From Perlabentimonas gracilis (GTDB lineage: Bacteria > Bacteroidota > Bacteroidia > Bacteroidales > Tenuifilaceae), in contig NZ_JAANIG010000014.1 of NCBI RefSeq assembly GCF_011174675.1, positions 26,848 to 90,847 on the forward strand: 64,000 nucleotides of DNA. Direction: 5' to 3'. The position numbers were made by a program, and so were the translations under genes. Under the pieces are notes generated by a model. The model was not told where the DNA came from. It saw only the letters and a list, made by a program, of their open reading frames with translations, and did not search any database. Shown here piece by piece: positions 1 through 9,930 of the stretch (position 1 is its first letter; each line of letters starts with the position of its first letter).

Positions 1-817
1 GACGTGCGGTACCGCTGTTGATAATATCTAAGCATTCATTCTTGGCAATGGTATACATTTCGGTGCGATCGAGGGTTTGGCTAAGCCTAATCTCTCCATC
101 CATACGTTGCGCATATCCGCCAGCAGCAAGTGCAATTCGGGCACGCAAACCCTTTACAAAGCCCTTGTTAATTCGTTCTGTCGTTTTGGTGTAATCGGAC
201 TCTCCCGGCCAGGCCACAAGCTCGGCGGCCTCTTCAAGGTCGTTGAGTAGCTGTTGGTAAATAACATCACGGTCGGCACGAGGGAGGTATGCCGTTTCGT
301 TGGTAACCGGTTCAAAGCGGGCAGGAACATCGCCCCAACCTTTAATTAGATCGTGGTAAACCACAGCCCTAAGCGTTAGCACTTCGCCCAAGATATGAGC
401 AAGCTGTGGGTTATTCTCCACATCGCCCCAGTTACGCAGGCCTCTAATAGCTATGTTGGCTCTCTCTATTCCCTCGTAAAATTTTGCCCAAGCATTATTC
501 TCCGAGTTCATTTGGGTGTTATTAGCATTGGTGTTGTAGTTCGACAGCAATGCCTTGTCGTCATTCACATTCCGAAGTGAGTTGAAAACTTCAGTGTCTG
601 TGTTAATGCCGTAGTACACAAGGTATCTGCCTCGGTACGAATTGGTCTCGCAAAATGACTGGATGATACCGGCAATGGCTCCTTCGGCCAGCGATGGGTT
701 GGAGAAAACCACAGACTCATCGAGTGACGATTTCTCTGGTGCGTCCAGTAAATCTTCGCAAGAACTTATTGCGCCGGTTAGCAATAAGGCAAAAAAGATA
801 TAGAGTATTTTTTTCAT
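1..817 (-). CDS. SusD/RagB-like outer-membrane glycan-binding lipoprotein (C-terminal part outside window)
   Basis: About 272 N-terminal codons are present; the reading frame stays open to the window edge, so the C-terminus is missing. The start ATG (815-817) is followed by a short lysine-containing lipoprotein signal peptide with the lipobox-like TGAISSC, then a SusD-type helical N-terminal region (SLAEGAIAGIIQSF, later ARANIAIRGLRNWGD-like text and ALTLRAVVYHDLIKGWGDVP in the usual TPR-like zone). SusD proteins sit on the outer membrane as a lid over SusC and capture oligosaccharides. The gene starts 18 nt after the susC-like gene on the same strand, the classic SusC-SusD order. Ligand is inferred to be a pectic oligosaccharide from the neighbours, not from the sequence itself. 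Confidence 0.9.
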   Translation of the reverse strand, partial: MKKILYIFFALLLTGAISSCEDLLDAPEKSSLDESVVFSNPSLAEGAIAGIIQSFCETNSYRGRYLVYYGINTDTEVFNSLRNVNDDKALLSNYNTNANNTQMNSENNAWAKFYEGIERANIAIRGLRNWGDVENNPQLAHILGEVLTLRAVVYHDLIKGWGDVPARFEPVTNETAYLPRADRDVIYQQLLNDLEEAAELVAWPGESDYTKTTERINKGFVKGLRARIALAAGGYAQRMDGEIRLSQTLDRTEMYTIAKNECLDIINSGTAR

Positions 818-835
818 AACAAGCATTTTAATGCA

Positions 836-3800
836 TTAGAAACTAAAGTTTAAACCAAACACAATCGAACGGCTCCTTGGGTAAGCGGAGTAGTCGACCC
901 CTGGGGTTAGTGGGGTGCTACGACGAGTAGAAACCTCTGGGTCGAACCCCGAGTAATTGGTCCATAGGAACACGTTGTATCCACTAACATAAACCCTTAA
1001 ATTATCGATACTTACCCTACTCAGTAATTCTTTGGGAATGGTGTATCCAAGGGTTAGCGTGTTTAGGCGGAGGAATGACCCATCCTCTACAGCCCAATCG
1101 GTAAATACAAAGCGCGACATGAATGGCGACCACATCGTAGTGTTGGCATTCATTGCCGTTAGCTCTTCGGGGTCGTTGCTTATGGTTCCATCCTCGCGCA
1201 GGTTATTCCAGCGCTCACCGCTCTCCATAATGGTAAGCATATTCCGTGAGTGGTACTTACTGGTTGAGGTGTACTCAATTTTATTGGCATTGTAAATATC
1301 GTTGCCATAGCTCCAGTTTAGGGCAGCCAAAAAGTCAAATCCAAATGCACGGGCGTTGATGGTAAAACCACCTGTATGCAAAGGGTTGGCATCACCAATT
1401 ATAACACGGTCATCAGCATTTACCAAATTATCTTCATCCGTCATGTTTCTCAGCTTTAATGAACCCGGGCGAAGCGTTCCAACAACGGGCGAAGAGTCTA
1501 CAACACCATCCTTAAGGATCCAGTTGGTTCCATCAAACGATTCAAAATCGGATACCTCGTAACGGCCATCATTAATGTAGCCATACATCTTACCTACTGA
1601 ACCACCCGTGGCTATCAGAAAGTCGGCACCAACTTCGGTTGAGGCCCAACCAGATGTTGCTGTAAAGTCATCCATTAGTCCAAGGGAGATTATCTCGTTT
1701 TGGTTAAAGCCTATGTTTCCACTAATGGTTAGGCCGTACTTGGGTTTGTCTATAGCGATCCATGTTACCATGGCCTCAATACCACGGTTTTGAGTTTCGC
1801 CCATATTGCGATACTGGTAATCGTATCCAGTACCTGGTGTTGGGAAACGGATCAATAGATCATTCGTGTTGTTGATGTAACCTTCCAAGGAGCCTGTTAA
1901 ACGCCCCCTTAGGGCAGTAAAATCGAGCCCTATGTTTCGTGTAACGGTGGTTTCCCATTTCAGGTCGGGGTTGGCCATGGTTTTGGTGGCAGCCCAGTAG
2001 CTATCGAAGTCGTTCACCCATGTGGTGTTGCTAACCTGTAGGGCTTGCACCAACTGACCAGTGGGTATATTGTTATTTCCGGCGGTTCCGTAGCTTAAGC
2101 GTAGCTTAATATCATTGAACCATCTACGGGTGAACTCCATGAAGCTCTCGTCGGAAAGACGCCATGCAAAGGCTGCCGATGGGAAGTAACCCCAGCGATT
2201 TCCTTCGGAGAATTTTGAGGATCCGTCGGCTCTAAATGTTGCACTGAAAAGATATCTACTCTGAAAATCATAGTTAGCACGCCCGAAGAACGAGAGGAGA
2301 ATCTCGTCGGGGGAAAAGAAGTTATCAACAGAGTTGGCCACAGCATTGGCCGATAGGCTTCTTGCATCCTGAAAGTTAAACCCAGAGTTAATGCCATGCA
2401 CAGTAGATGTTAGCCTTTCCTGCTGCCGGAGAATGTATTCTTGACCTACCAGGAGGTTCAGGCTATGGTTAGGCGATAGGATGTTCCTGAAATTGTAGGC
2501 TACCGTGTTAGTGTTCCGGTATGTTTCGCGGGCTGTTTTACTTAGTATAAGTGCAGGTTTCCCTTGGTTATCGCCCGATGGAATATTGTTGATGTAGTAG
2601 GTTGTTAACCCATAGAAACGATCGTTATTGTACCGGTAATCATCCATCCCAACATCGGAGCGCAGGCGAAGGTTGTCAATTGCCTCCCAAGTGATGCTGG
2701 CATTTAGGTTGTATGTAATCCGTTTTTGGAATCGATCGTTATCGGCCAATGAGACAAGCGGGTTTCGGAGGTTAAATTCTTGATCAGTTTCCGATGCATC
2801 TGTAAGCCCGCTTACAGGAATTGATGGGTAAATCATGGCATCCTTTAGGCGCGAGTCGGCCGATGAGACCTCGTTCTGCTCGTTGGCACCACCTCCCTCA
2901 ATCTGGGTGTTTGAGTAGCGTAATGCAAAATCGAGGGTAACCCTTTTGTGGGGCTTATTGGTTAGGTTTAGGTTGATGTTATCGCGCCTAAAGCCCGACA
3001 TCTGCATAATGGCCTTGTCGGTAATATTGCTGTAGCTGAACGAGTACCTGTTTATTTCAGTTCCACCAGAGATGTTAAGGTTGTGGTTAAAAGTGGTACC
3101 AATTCGACCAAAGGTAAGCTCTTGCCAATCGTTACCCGTAAGATCGCGGTAAAGATCAATGTCCTGATAGTTGCCAAAAAAATCGGTATACTTATTTGGC
3201 TGGTTGGCTAGGAGCGAGCGTTCATATTGCCAAGTGGCGTAATCGTAAAGCGACAGCACCTCCAACTTATTGGCCAGCTTTTTAAAGCTGGTGTAGGCAT
3301 CGTACCGAACAGATACTTTGCCTTCGGCACCGCGCTTGGTGGTTACAATAATTACCCCATTAGCGCCTCTAGAACCATAAATAGCTGTTGATGATGCATC
3401 CTTTAGCACATCAATGGACTCGATGTCGGTGGGGGCAATGTCGGAGATTGACTCCACAGGGAATCCATCAACGATGAATAGGGGGGTGTTATAGCCAGTG
3501 ATTGAACCACCACCACGCACTCTAATCTTTACCTCAGCATCGGGCGAACCCTCGGTGGTTAGAATTTGCACTCCGGCCAGCTTCCCGGTAAGCGCCTCGT
3601 TGATGTTCGATACGGGTAGCGCTTGGATATCATCGCCTCGAACCGAGGCAACCGAACCTGTAATATCTCTACGCTGCTGAGTGCCGTAACCAATAACCAC
3701 TACTTCGTCGAGCCCCAGCATATCCGATTCGAGCTCAACATTAATTTCTCGCCTACTATCAACGGGCACAGTCAGCGTTTTGTACCCTATGAAGGAGAAA

Positions 3801-4033
3801 ACCAAACTGCCTGAGGCGGGGACATCAATTACATAGCTTCCGTTTTCATCGGTAACAGTACCAGTTTGAGTTCCCTGAATGATCACGTTCACTCCGGGCA
3901 ACTGCTCGCCAAACTCATCAATTACAACTCCTCTAACGCTTATGGTTTGAGCCCATAAGCTGAAACTCGAGAAAAGCATTGCAATGAGCAATGGTGTTAG
4001 CCTAGCGGCCTTTTTAAGGTCAAGTAATTTCAT
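836..4033 (-). CDS. SusC/RagA family TonB-dependent outer-membrane oligosaccharide importer
   Basis: The 1065-residue protein has a signal peptide (to about residue 29, ending SLWAQ), a CarboxypepD-regulatory-like beta-sandwich (about 30-105, VRGVVIDEFGEQLPGVNVII), a plug domain (about 107-220, GLDEVVVIGYGTQQRRDITG and later LFIVDGFPV) and a long 22-strand-barrel region ending in the terminal aromatic residue expected of outer-membrane barrels (GLNFSF). Length is normal for SusC. It forms the TonB-driven pore of the SusCD complex with the partial SusD gene 18 nt downstream. The PL1 lyase gene lies 65 nt upstream on the same strand, so the three are probably co-transcribed. Import of unsaturated or methylated pectic oligosaccharides is inferred from context. 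Confidence 0.95.
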   Translation of the reverse strand: MKLLDLKKAARLTPLLIAMLFSSFSLWAQTISVRGVVIDEFGEQLPGVNVIIQGTQTGTVTDENGSYVIDVPASGSLVFSFIGYKTLTVPVDSRREINVELESDMLGLDEVVVIGYGTQQRRDITGSVASVRGDDIQALPVSNINEALTGKLAGVQILTTEGSPDAEVKIRVRGGGSITGYNTPLFIVDGFPVESISDIAPTDIESIDVLKDASSTAIYGSRGANGVIIVTTKRGAEGKVSVRYDAYTSFKKLANKLEVLSLYDYATWQYERSLLANQPNKYTDFFGNYQDIDLYRDLTGNDWQELTFGRIGTTFNHNLNISGGTEINRYSFSYSNITDKAIMQMSGFRRDNINLNLTNKPHKRVTLDFALRYSNTQIEGGGANEQNEVSSADSRLKDAMIYPSIPVSGLTDASETDQEFNLRNPLVSLADNDRFQKRITYNLNASITWEAIDNLRLRSDVGMDDYRYNNDRFYGLTTYYINNIPSGDNQGKPALILSKTARETYRNTNTVAYNFRNILSPNHSLNLLVGQEYILRQQERLTSTVHGINSGFNFQDARSLSANAVANSVDNFFSPDEILLSFFGRANYDFQSRYLFSATFRADGSSKFSEGNRWGYFPSAAFAWRLSDESFMEFTRRWFNDIKLRLSYGTAGNNNIPTGQLVQALQVSNTTWVNDFDSYWAATKTMANPDLKWETTVTRNIGLDFTALRGRLTGSLEGYINNTNDLLIRFPTPGTGYDYQYRNMGETQNRGIEAMVTWIAIDKPKYGLTISGNIGFNQNEIISLGLMDDFTATSGWASTEVGADFLIATGGSVGKMYGYINDGRYEVSDFESFDGTNWILKDGVVDSSPVVGTLRPGSLKLRNMTDEDNLVNADDRVIIGDANPLHTGGFTINARAFGFDFLAALNWSYGNDIYNANKIEYTSTSKYHSRNMLTIMESGERWNNLREDGTISNDPEELTAMNANTTMWSPFMSRFVFTDWAVEDGSFLRLNTLTLGYTIPKELLSRVSIDNLRVYVSGYNVFLWTNYSGFDPEVSTRRSTPLTPGVDYSAYPRSRSIVFGLNFSF

Positions 4034-4098
4034 ATTGCAACTTTTTTGTTAGTACACTGTAAATGTTTGTAGTTTAGGTTTTAAAAAGTATTTAGCTA

Positions 4099-5475
4099 TT
4101 AAATAGAATCAACAAGAGAATTCAAGTACACTTCTAAGTTGGTGTATGACCCATCAAGAGAAGTTGAATTACCATCTTTTGGGTTATTTGGATTTAATCC
4201 GTGGTTCAATTCCCACTCATCTGGAATGCCATCGCCATCGGAATCGAGAAGGGGCGGCAAACTCTCAAGAGCAGGCCACCCCTCGGTGTCGTTTTGGCTA
4301 TCGATAATACCCATATTACCGTAGGTAAATGAGCGGTTTGTAATGTTGTTAATAATTCGTTGGTCAACCGCATCGCGCCTATGACTAACTCCTGCGCGCT
4401 TTAGCAACAGGTTGTATGCTGTTTCTGAATCCATGGCATTGGTTGAGATGTTTAAGCAGAAAGGTATAGCTGTTAAATGCTTAGTATATTCCTCGTTGGG
4501 AAGACTTATGTTTTTTTCTGATGCATTGTACCATCCTTCTGTACCCCAAATTTGGTTACCATCCATATGAAATTGGCCATATGGTTTGTATGGTTCTAGT
4601 ATCTCAACTATTTTATCATCGGGAGAGGCAGGGCCTGGTATAAATAGGTTGTTAATTAAGTTGTATCTGCCATTCTCGCCACCATAAATGGCCTTGCTGC
4701 CCCAGTTGTATATTATGTTATTGACTATCTCAGCCTTTTCCATTCCGTCTTCAAGTTGGTAACGAGTGCCCTGCAGGCGTGGGTTTCGGCTGGAGTGGTG
4801 TGCGAGGATATTATTGATGAAGGATGCATTTTTGCCACCCCATATTCCACCATAGCCGTGTGCCCCTTTACTATGAACGGAATTGTTAAGGCTTTCGCTA
4901 ATTATTGACCATTGAAGGGTAAAGTTCTCATTATCGTAAAGGGATACCGTTTCGTCGGTTGACCAGCTAAAGCTGCAGTGATCGATAATGATATCGCGGT
5001 TTCGCATTCCTGTAAGGGCATCGTACTCAGTGTTGGCAATATCACCAGGTCTGAAGCGGAGGTAACGAATTATAACATTATTTGCGTTGATGCGTACCTC
5101 ATGACCTTTAATACAAATGCCATCGCCAGGTGCGGTTTGGCCGGCAATGGTAATATGGTCGTTATTTATTGCAAGTTGTGATTTTAGCTCAATGGTGCCG
5201 GAGATATCAAAAACAATGGTTCTTGATCCCTTTGCCTTAATCGCTTTTCTGAGGCTGCCAGGGCCATCGTCGTTAAGGTTGGTAACCTTAATAACTTTGC
5301 CACCACGACCGCCTGTGGTGTACTTTCCTCCTCCCATGGCGCCAGGAAAAGCAGTAATATCATCTTTTTGTTGGGCCGATACTGTGGGCACGCAGTGAAG
5401 AAGGCATACCAATGTACAAAGAATGAATGGTTTAATTCCTTTGAAGCTAATCGAAATATTTTGTGCAAAAGCCAT
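4099..5475 (-). CDS. secreted PL1-type pectate lyase with C-terminal calcium-binding TSP3-like tail
   Basis: The 458-residue protein starts with a signal peptide (hydrophobic stretch FILCTLVCLLHCV, cleavage near VSAQ). The body reads as a right-handed parallel beta-helix of the polysaccharide lyase family 1 type: FPGAMGGGKYTTGGRGGKV near the mature N-terminus, then the repeated asparagine-rich rungs NNVIIRYLRFRPGD, IIIDHCSFSWSTDETVS and NNILAHHSSRNPRL. The last 45 residues carry DSDGDGIPDEWELNHGLNP, an aspartate-rich calcium-binding segment like a thrombospondin type 3 repeat and common at the end of Bacteroidota pectate lyases. It would cleave demethylated homogalacturonan by beta-elimination, giving 4,5-unsaturated ends that KduI and KduD then handle. 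It lies just upstream of susC on the same strand. Confidence 0.88.
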   Translation of the reverse strand: MAFAQNISISFKGIKPFILCTLVCLLHCVPTVSAQQKDDITAFPGAMGGGKYTTGGRGGKVIKVTNLNDDGPGSLRKAIKAKGSRTIVFDISGTIELKSQLAINNDHITIAGQTAPGDGICIKGHEVRINANNVIIRYLRFRPGDIANTEYDALTGMRNRDIIIDHCSFSWSTDETVSLYDNENFTLQWSIISESLNNSVHSKGAHGYGGIWGGKNASFINNILAHHSSRNPRLQGTRYQLEDGMEKAEIVNNIIYNWGSKAIYGGENGRYNLINNLFIPGPASPDDKIVEILEPYKPYGQFHMDGNQIWGTEGWYNASEKNISLPNEEYTKHLTAIPFCLNISTNAMDSETAYNLLLKRAGVSHRRDAVDQRIINNITNRSFTYGNMGIIDSQNDTEGWPALESLPPLLDSDGDGIPDEWELNHGLNPNNPKDGNSTSLDGSYTNLEVYLNSLVDSI

Positions 5476-5571
5476 ATTTAAATCGTTTTCGATAATATTC
5501 CAATTGCTAATTACGGCTAATTAGGATACACCGAATATTCAAAATGTGCTTTTATGCAAACAAAAAGTGAC

Positions 5572-8500
5572 CTAGCTTAAGTTTTGTGAAATGTACTCGG
5601 TGGGCGACATGCTGTGGTGTTTCTTAAACGCTCTGGTAAAGGAGTTTGGGTGGTCGAACCCAACCATATAGGCTACCTCCGATATGGAAATTTTTTGCTG
5701 AAGAAGGATTTGACCCGCCCTTTTTAGTCGGAATGAGTCGATAATTTCTTTGGGGTTGAGGCCTGTGAGCTGCTTAATTTTGCGAGAGAAATGAAAACGG
5801 CTTAGGCAGAAAAGTTGGCTCATAGTTTCCACATCAAAATCGGAGTTGGAAATATTCTCCTCAAGGACCTCCCTTATTCTGCTTAGCATCTTGTCGTCCT
5901 CGGAGTGAACCTTAATCTCTTCGGGTTGGGTTGTTAGCTCGCGCAGAATCTTTTCGCGTGTTTTGTCCTTGGCCAGCAGCAAGTTGTTAATCCTGATTTT
6001 TAGGTACTCCCTGTTGAAGGGCTTCTCGATATAGGCATCGGCACCAACTTGGTACCCCTCTAGCTTATGCTCTGGAGCCGTTCGGGCGGTTAGTATGATA
6101 ACCGGGATATGGTTGGTTATTAAATTTTTCTTAAGCATTCCACACAGCTCAATGCCATTCATCTGGGGCATCATAACATCGCTAATAATTATATCGGGTT
6201 GGAACTTGAGTGCTTGGTTGTACCCATCAGCCCCATTCACCGCCTCAATAACCTCAAAATCTTCGTTTAGTATGTCACGTAGGAATTTTCGGAATTCAAA
6301 TTCATCCTCAACAATGAGTGCTGAGAGCTTATCGCCCTGTAAACAATTTTCTTCATTGCTGGTCCTAGTTTCTTCTTCAATTGGTTTTTGCTGAGCAAGG
6401 GTAATGTTAATACTTTCAATCTCATGGCGTATGCTATCGGTAATTTTCTCCGATGGGGAAAGAACGGGTTGTTCTTGTTCCACCTGATTGGAATCTGTAG
6501 GCAGGGTAACTGGAATGAAGAAGGTAAATGTGCTACCTATCCCCATTTCGCTTTCTACATAGATGTTCCCGTTGTGAGTAGTAACAAGATCCTTGACGTA
6601 TGATAGTCCAATACCAGAGCTGTCTTGATTCTGTTGGCTATAGTTTTCTTTCAGCTGATAGAACCGATCGAAGATATGCTCAACGAATTGTTTTGGTATG
6701 CCTTTCCCTGTGTCTACAACCTTAATGTAAATAGCATCACTATTGGTATTGGGCTCGACCCTTTGCTCAACCGAAACTTCAATCCGTCCGTTTGGTGGAG
6801 TGAATTTGAATGCGTTGGAAACCAGGTTGGAGACAATCTTTTCAATGATATCGGGATCGAACATCACCTCAAGGTTATTATCTTTGCTGTTAAACAATAG
6901 ATTGATGCTGTACTTGCTAGCTAAATCGTTGAACAGCGAAACGATATCCTTTGTAAAAGAAACAATATCACCCCGATGCATCCTAAGCTGTAGCTTTCCC
7001 AGCTCAATTTTGCGTACCTCTAGAATTTGGTTGATAAGCCTTAGGATTCGCCTTGAGTTTCGTTGAATAATTTCATAAGCTTGGGTTAGCTTAGCCTTCT
7101 CGGTGCGTGCTGGAGAGTTTATGAGCTGCTCGATGGAGCCAAGGATAAGCGTTAGGGGAGTTCTAAACTCATGCGATATGTTTGTGAAGAAGCGTTGCTT
7201 AACATTCGAGAGCTCCTCAACCTTTTCAATCATCTCCTGTAGCCTGTCGCGTTGCTGAACTATCTCCTCATTCTTTTCCTCAAGAACAAGGTTTTTCTTT
7301 TCAAGCTCTTCCTTCTGTTCCTGAATTTGTTCCTTCTGTAGTTCAATCTTTTGCTTTCTGCTCTCCAGCTTTTCGAATGCTTCCTTAAGCGACTCGTTCA
7401 GCTTAAATAAGCTTCTGTTTCGGTTTATCAGTTTGGCTTCGTAGTAGCCTATGGTGATTAGAAATGATAGCACAAGAGCAATGAACCAGGGTTGTTTCCA
7501 TATTGGGGGCTTAACCGAGAAGTCAATTTGGGCAGAAACCTTTTCGATGTTGTGATCCAGATCTCTTGCCCTTACCCTAAAGGTGTGCTTACCGCTTTTT
7601 AGGTTGGTGAGCACCACGCTGGTTTCGGTTGTAAAATCGGACCACTCCTCGTCGTTTAGCTTGTAGGAGTACGTTAGCCTTTTGGTGGGGGTAACCTCCC
7701 AGTGGTCAACCCCAGTCCACCCAATCAGCGTGTTGCCAGACTGGTCTACCCGCTCTGTAAATACATTTATTTTGGTGATAGGCGGCATGGTGTCGCACTG
7801 GTATCGTACGGTCCAAAAGTCCTCGAACGATTCGGGTGATGCAACGCTAAAGGGGAATGCCCTTCGTTTCCATTCGCGTAGCGACTTGTTTATCCAAATG
7901 GTGCCATCGCTGGTGCCTGTAATTTCACCTCCCTCGCGGGGAATTTTAAACTCTTCGTTGAACAGCCCCGATACCCAATTCTTACCATCGTACCAAGCTA
8001 TATCTTTATCGGTAATAACCCACACCTTGTTGGGCTCTTCTTCGTAGATGCTGATGATTGTATTGCTAGGTAATCCGCTGTTCTTAGTGAATTGTACCCA
8101 TTTTTCTCCATCGTAGCGGAATAATCCGTAGTATCTCGATCCTACCCATAGGTTGTGCCTACTGTAAACTATGTCGACAAATTCATTAAAATGTTCAATG
8201 CCTGTAACAACTTGCCATCGTGGTGGTTTGTGCATCAGTAGGTTAGTGCCACCAGCCCAAATCTTTCCATCGCTCGATTGTCCAATGCCATACACATTGT
8301 GCTGGACAATACCATCGGCTTGGGTATGATGCTTCCACTCCAGTGAGTCAGAATCGGGGTTGAATAGCTGGAGTATCCCTGAAATTTGCCCCAAATTATC
8401 TTGCCTGTCAACACTGGCTCCAAACCAGAGGGAACCATCCTTGTCCTGAAATACCGAGCGAGGGTCGATACCCCATGATACCTTAGGATGGAGTTGCTTA

Positions 8501-9867
8501 ATCCACTTTCCTTCTTTAAGGTAGGCTGTTGCTGCAATTCCATTGTGGCTGCCCGCAATCCATATTCTACCATTCTTGGTGGCGACTAATCGTACTGGTG
8601 AGTCAATAACACCATCACTAGCCGAATAGGAGTACCATTCATCATCATGATTGAATACTATTTGGCTGTTGGCTGAGATGAACCAATTTTGTCCCTCTGA
8701 ATCCTGAGTTTGGAAGTTAAGACCATTTATTCGGAGCCATTTGTCCTGCTGGTATACAACCCTAAACACATCGCCCTGGATACCTGCTATCCAAATGTTT
8801 CCATCGGCTGCTTCATGGAAAATGATTCGAGACGAAGGAATGGGCAGGTTGGGTGCCGTGTAAATATTCCATACTTTGTTCTTATAAACAAAGAATTTAC
8901 CCAAACCACCAATCCATAGCGAGCCATCAGAAACCTCCATGATATCAGTATGAAGCTCGTCGCCCCCGAAGTTATCGCTAAGCTTAATTTGTTTCCAAGC
9001 CTTACCGTCGTGCTTAAAAATTCCACGTTTATAAAATCCATTAATTATCCACTTCTCACCCTTTTGCGTTTCGATCATCTGGTTTCGATTGGCCAATTTT
9101 ACTCCTGCCAACTCCTGCGTAATTTTGTGCTTGGTAAGCAGACCGTTAAGAGTATCGCTGGGGTTAAACCGAAGTAGCTTGCCATCGTTATTTCTCGATA
9201 TGAAAAGCCACACCTCTTCATTGTTTATGAAAATTTCATCGACTCGTCCAAAGTTACGTTGAAGCAGAATTTCGTCGGGTAGTACAACAATTGTTGCTTG
9301 GGGATGTGCCTCTTTAAAAGAGCGAGTTCGTGACAGAACAGTGTAAATGGTGTGCTTTCCATCTTGTAAACGCAACAACCCATTCTGAATGCCAACCCAA
9401 AGGTCGCCATTGTTTGATTCTGTGATTGATGTTACCGCAATCTTTAATGAATCGTCAGATGGAAATATTTTTCTCCACCCATTACTGCTATAGGTTAGCA
9501 GGCCCGACTCGCTACCCGCATAAAGATTGCCCATGCTTGAATTAAGCAGAGTACCAATGGGCGATTTGAGGCAGGGTTGGTCATCGAAAAGTTCCCAGTG
9601 GTATCCATCGTACTTCATCACCCCCTTGTTAAGGCCAAACCACATATTCCCTTCGGAATCGTCCACCATGCTTCGCACTCCTTTGGCCGAGAGTTCCTCA
9701 AGGGAGTGCCATCTCCAGGGTTCGGTTAACGGCTGCGATATGTTGGGTGTATATCGTGTTTGGCTCCAACCCTGGTGGGGGTAAACACTGCAAATTATTG
9801 CCGATATTATGGTAACTCGGAGCAAACGGATGATAAGCTGTTTGTAAGGAGACCAACAATAATCCAT
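5572..9867 (-). CDS. hybrid two-component system (HTCS) sensor kinase-response regulator, one-piece
   Basis: The ATG at 9865-9867 is preferred; 33 nt upstream only a TTG extends the frame. About 1431 residues. In order: N-terminal membrane anchor/signal (about 10-35), a periplasmic sensor of two seven-bladed Reg_prop-like propellers (many DGxxWxG-type repeats such as DSEGNMWFGLNKG, about 45-720), a Y_Y_Y domain (about 725-785), a transmembrane helix (FIALVLSFLITIGYY), a coiled coil, HisKA with FFTNISHEFRTPLTL (phospho-His about residue 900), a HATPase with DTGKGIP and SSGIGLSYV, a receiver domain with phospho-Asp in IISDVMMP (about 1230), and a C-terminal AraC-type HTH. HTCS proteins sense a breakdown product of the glycan and activate the adjacent susCD genes. 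The gene begins 64 nt after dctM on the same strand. Confidence 0.95.
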   Translation of the reverse strand: MDYCWSPYKQLIIRLLRVTIISAIICSVYPHQGWSQTRYTPNISQPLTEPWRWHSLEELSAKGVRSMVDDSEGNMWFGLNKGVMKYDGYHWELFDDQPCLKSPIGTLLNSSMGNLYAGSESGLLTYSSNGWRKIFPSDDSLKIAVTSITESNNGDLWVGIQNGLLRLQDGKHTIYTVLSRTRSFKEAHPQATIVVLPDEILLQRNFGRVDEIFINNEEVWLFISRNNDGKLLRFNPSDTLNGLLTKHKITQELAGVKLANRNQMIETQKGEKWIINGFYKRGIFKHDGKAWKQIKLSDNFGGDELHTDIMEVSDGSLWIGGLGKFFVYKNKVWNIYTAPNLPIPSSRIIFHEAADGNIWIAGIQGDVFRVVYQQDKWLRINGLNFQTQDSEGQNWFISANSQIVFNHDDEWYSYSASDGVIDSPVRLVATKNGRIWIAGSHNGIAATAYLKEGKWIKQLHPKVSWGIDPRSVFQDKDGSLWFGASVDRQDNLGQISGILQLFNPDSDSLEWKHHTQADGIVQHNVYGIGQSSDGKIWAGGTNLLMHKPPRWQVVTGIEHFNEFVDIVYSRHNLWVGSRYYGLFRYDGEKWVQFTKNSGLPSNTIISIYEEEPNKVWVITDKDIAWYDGKNWVSGLFNEEFKIPREGGEITGTSDGTIWINKSLREWKRRAFPFSVASPESFEDFWTVRYQCDTMPPITKINVFTERVDQSGNTLIGWTGVDHWEVTPTKRLTYSYKLNDEEWSDFTTETSVVLTNLKSGKHTFRVRARDLDHNIEKVSAQIDFSVKPPIWKQPWFIALVLSFLITIGYYEAKLINRNRSLFKLNESLKEAFEKLESRKQKIELQKEQIQEQKEELEKKNLVLEEKNEEIVQQRDRLQEMIEKVEELSNVKQRFFTNISHEFRTPLTLILGSIEQLINSPARTEKAKLTQAYEIIQRNSRRILRLINQILEVRKIELGKLQLRMHRGDIVSFTKDIVSLFNDLASKYSINLLFNSKDNNLEVMFDPDIIEKIVSNLVSNAFKFTPPNGRIEVSVEQRVEPNTNSDAIYIKVVDTGKGIPKQFVEHIFDRFYQLKENYSQQNQDSSGIGLSYVKDLVTTHNGNIYVESEMGIGSTFTFFIPVTLPTDSNQVEQEQPVLSPSEKITDSIRHEIESINITLAQQKPIEEETRTSNEENCLQGDKLSALIVEDEFEFRKFLRDILNEDFEVIEAVNGADGYNQALKFQPDIIISDVMMPQMNGIELCGMLKKNLITNHIPVIILTARTAPEHKLEGYQVGADAYIEKPFNREYLKIRINNLLLAKDKTREKILRELTTQPEEIKVHSEDDKMLSRIREVLEENISNSDFDVETMSQLFCLSRFHFSRKIKQLTGLNPKEIIDSFRLKRAGQILLQQKISISEVAYMVGFDHPNSFTRAFKKHHSMSPTEYISQNLS

Positions 9868-9930
9868 ACCTAATATACTTGATGAAAATCTGCTTATCAA
9901 ATATAGCGAATATTACAGAACCGTTGGACT